Assembly: GCA_947625095.1 (NCBI GenBank)
Contig: CANQMX010000001.1
Span: 62,001 to 126,000, forward strand
DNA: 64,000 nucleotides
Source of the DNA: an uncultured Clostridia bacterium
GTDB lineage: Bacteria; Bacillota; Clostridia; Christensenellales; Borkfalkiaceae
Direction: 5' to 3'
Part shown: in pieces, positions 62,053 through 64,000 of the stretch
Layout: every line of letters begins with the position of its first letter
How positions within the stretch are numbered: the stretch's first letter is position 1
Translations under genes and position numbers: made by a program
Notes under the pieces: generated by a model
Database searches by the model: none
What the model was told of the DNA's origin: nothing
The model's input: only the letters and a program-made list of their open reading frames with translations

Positions 62053-62071
62053 ATTTTCCTCGCAATTATTT

Positions 62072-62146
62072 TTACACGATTTCGGATAAAAAATGCTTGA
62101 CTTACACGTTATTGTGTAATATGATTGATTACACAATTTCGTGTGG
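62072..62146. promoter_or_regulatory. Three operator sites of the second XRE module
   Basis: Site A (62102-62119) is TTACAC N6 GTGTAA, a perfect palindrome in the spacer of the plus-strand promoter. Site B (62129-62146) is TTACAC N6 GTGTGG, just after the -10 box. Site C (62072-62089) is a half site TTACAC in front of the XRE gene. Spacings are 30 and 27 bp, so they lie on about the same DNA face. Confidence 0.78.
62097..62125 (+). promoter_or_regulatory. Promoter of the small Cys-rich protein gene
   Basis: TTGACT (62097-62102), 17-bp spacer, TATGAT (62120-62125). Operator site A fills the spacer. A strong TGGAGGTGA ribosome site follows. Confidence 0.82.
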
Positions 62147-62155
62147 AGGTGAGCT

Positions 62156-62404
62156 ATGGAAAAATATTGTTGGAGTTGCGGAAACTTTCGCCCGTTCTAT
62201 ACAAAGGGATTTTGCTGTTTTACAAAGACGGACTACGGCACTTGCTCTTTGCGGACGCACGTCAAGGAAAAGCACGAAACGTGCGAATTTTGGAGGATGC
62301 GTCCCCACTCCTATCCCGTAAAAAATGCCGTCATCGTGCGCAGTTTGGAAGAGGCGCTTGTGCATATTGCCGCGATCAAAGAAATTTTGGAGGATAAAAA
62401 ATAA
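62156..62404 (+). CDS. Small Cys-rich protein under XRE control
   Basis: An 82-residue protein of unknown function. CWSCGNFRPFYTKGFCCF and GTCSLRTHVKEKHETCEFW give eight Cys in a pattern likely to hold zinc or an Fe-S cluster, followed by a C-terminal helix (SLEEALVHIAAIKEILEDKK). Similar proteins are common in Clostridia and their phages, but I know no function. Tight repressor control points to an inducible or phage-like role. Confidence 0.7.
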   Translation: MEKYCWSCGNFRPFYTKGFCCFTKTDYGTCSLRTHVKEKHETCEFWRMRPHSYPVKNAVIVRSLEEALVHIAAIKEILEDKK

Positions 62405-63159
62405 AAGCCCCTTCGCCGAGAAGGGGGAAGATACACTCTCCAGCCGCCCGCCGACGCATAGCGTCGGCGGGCGGCTGGCTCGGTATGAGTAAAGGCGGCG
62501 GAGTGACACCCCTTCCGTCACCTGCGGTGCCACCCACCCCTTAGAGGGGTGGGCAAGAATTGCCCCTCCCCCTGTATCCCCCTCCCCGCGGCTTTGCCGC
62601 GGGGAGGGGGATAAGATACACTCGCTACGCTCGGTATGAGGAGGCGGCAGTATGAGGAATACCTCCCCACCACCGCCTACGGCGGAGCCTCCCCTCCATA
62701 GGAGGGTAGGCCTTGCAAGACGGACTGCGTTGGTCGAGATTCTTCTTCTCCCTACTTCGCGCTACGCGCTCGTGCCGCGCTTAGTAGACAATCGTGCGCG
62801 CGGGACAGAATGACGCGAAAAACCGAGCGCGGGCAAGATACACTCGCTACGCTCGGTATGAGGGTCGAACTGCGTTGTTCTGGATTCTTCGGTCGCTACG
62901 CTCCCTCAGAATGACGCGGAGGACAAGGGTGTGGGGGATATGGGAAGATGCACTACTTCGCGCTACGCGCTTGTGCCGCGCTTAGCGGAAAGCAATGTCA
63001 TGTTTCGACTACGCTCAACATGACGTATTGGTGCGGGGGGACGGGGTTACTTTCTGAAAATTTCGGCTACTGCGCGCTACGGGCTTGTGCCGCGCTTAGT
63101 AGAAAGCAATGTCATGTTTCGACTACGCTCAACATGACGTATTGGCGCGGGGGACGAGG
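62405..63159. repeat. Intergenic repeat cluster
   Basis: No credible gene. Palindromes lie at 62440-62478 (18 bp, spacer ATA) and 62578-62610 (15 bp, spacer TTT). Family C lies at 62507-62575, and family A at 62712-62819, 62948-63030 and 63066-63145; the last two end in GTCATGTTTCGACTACGCTC with AACATGACG, itself an inverted repeat. A GATTCTTCGG...CAGAATGACG module lies at 62882-62918. Confidence 0.82.
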
Positions 63160-64000
63160 TTACTTTCTGAAAATGAGGACGTTGAAACTGCGGGGGGGCA
63201 GGGTCAATTTGCGGGGAGCGGTGGGCGCGACCTCGACGGGGACGATCTTTTCCGGCTCTTCCAACGTGTTGTAATCCTTCAAGTCGCCCTCCATGCGGAT
63301 GATGTTGGTAAGTTCCCCTACCTCGAAATCCGCCTCGACTTCGGCTTCGACTTCCTCGTCGCCCGCGTTTGTGACCTTCACGAAAATCAAATTGCCGCGC
63401 TCCGTCGCAGAGGCGTATACCTTTTCCGCATCCGTACTCACCTTGAACGACGTATCGCCCGTGTACAGACTGTAAAGTTTCTGAACATAATAACTCGCCG
63501 AGCCGTACGCCGTTTTGCCGTTGAACCAGATGAGGTTGGGACACCACTGCTGGTAGTTGAGGCGGGCGAAGAGCGGCGCAAACGACTTCATGACGACGAC
63601 ATCGGCGTTGCGCTCCATGCCCGTCATGAACGCCGATTCGGCGAGCGCGCCCTCCCAGCAGTTGGACTGCGGCGCGTTGAAGAGAGCCGCCCCCGAACCC
63701 GGCACATGGCAGGCGTATTCGCCCGCGTACACCTTGCCGACGCGGGGATATTTATCGTACATCGTCACGTTGTCGTACATCCACTGCGGCGGAACGTAGA
63801 AGTGCTCATCTGCGCAATAGATAAAGTTGGGATTCTTTTCGAGATTTTCGCGCGTCCACTTCCACGCGCTCTCGTAACTTTCCGTGCCCACGGTCGGGCC
63901 GACCGTGCCGACGATCTTGATCCCGGGATAGACCGCGTGGATGCGTTTTTCAAACAGCTCGAACCGCTTGTAGAATTCGTTGGGGCGCTCCACGCCGTCC
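63160..64000 (-). CDS. GH51 alpha-L-arabinofuranosidase, C-terminal part (runs off window)
   Basis: About 280 C-terminal residues of a glycosidase that removes terminal arabinofuranose from plant polysaccharides. The frame is open to the window edge; the GTG in the ORF track is internal. KVYAGEYACH supplies the likely nucleophile Glu; ESAFMTGMERNADVVVMKSF, WCPNLIWFNGKTAYGSASYY and the C-terminal beta domain (PRSFNVLIFRK) fit GH51. The acid/base Glu lies outside the window. No signal can be judged. Confidence 0.9.
   Translation of the reverse strand, partial: DGVERPNEFYKRFELFEKRIHAVYPGIKIVGTVGPTVGTESYESAWKWTRENLEKNPNFIYCADEHFYVPPQWMYDNVTMYDKYPRVGKVYAGEYACHVPGSGAALFNAPQSNCWEGALAESAFMTGMERNADVVVMKSFAPLFARLNYQQWCPNLIWFNGKTAYGSASYYVQKLYSLYTGDTSFKVSTDAEKVYASATERGNLIFVKVTNAGDEEVEAEVEADFEVGELTNIIRMEGDLKDYNTLEEPEKIVPVEVAPTAPRKLTLPPRSFNVLIFRK

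Noticed and set aside
62072-62146. Toxin-antitoxin system for the XRE and Cys-rich pair
   Set aside because: The genes are divergent and not an operon, and the small protein resembles no toxin family known to me; a regulatory switch is the safer description.

Overview
The window looks like a chromosomal stretch of a GC-rich, strictly anaerobic member of the Clostridia (Bacillota), possibly an uncultured gut lineage of the Christensenellales type. The grounds are a three-gene NAD-linked [FeFe] hydrogenase (hydCBA), a Gram-positive-style deo operon, AGGAGG-type ribosome sites, TTGACA/TTGCAA-17-TATAAT promoters and many lipobox lipoproteins. The taxonomic placement is inference. No rRNA, tRNA or CRISPR was seen.

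Layout: 1-4946 is a minus-strand nucleoside operon (deoC-deoD-deoB-cdd-exported 5'-nucleotidase-pdp). 5164-6740 holds a helical-bundle protein gene and an IS30-family element. 6893-11540 encodes a type IIA topoisomerase pair (parE then parC) with an 80-bp tandem duplication at the junction. 11818-14189 has three envelope proteins of unknown role. 15135-23961 carries hemW, an alkyltransferase-like gene, lepA, a GDPD phosphodiesterase, the ilvA-ridA pair and glgP. 24069-28347 is the hydrogenase operon. 28360-36982 holds a solute-binding lipoprotein, a TIGR04076 gene, an EamA exporter and three tandem flippase-like paralogues. 37138-40321 is an HxlR-governed cassette followed by an M-class sirtuin. 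40320-55164 carries a small phosphoesterase, rdgB, mgtE with a possible leader peptide, adenine deaminase, an ABC-FtsX fusion, an XRE/InlB-repeat module, a zntA-arsR metal efflux module, an rluA-type gene and feoAB. 56091-60762 has DUF378, a large cell-surface protein, a pseudouridine synthase and a methyltransferase. 61825-62404 is a second XRE module, and 63160-64000 is the end of a GH51 arabinofuranosidase.

Three signals run across the window. First, many intergenic regions hold long perfect palindromes whose arms are always separated by exactly three bases, mixed with dispersed repeats. Second, several genes have a consensus promoter whose -10 box ends only 6-9 nt before the start codon, predicting leaderless mRNAs. 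Third, in two places the -35 hexamer of one gene sits in the loop of the upstream gene's terminator. Two XRE modules and one ArsR module have palindromic operators placed in their promoters.

Functionally, the genes describe an anaerobe that scavenges nucleosides, mobilises glycogen, degrades arabinose polymers, exchanges electrons between NAD, ferredoxin and H2, and manages Mg, Fe(II) and Zn/Cd.
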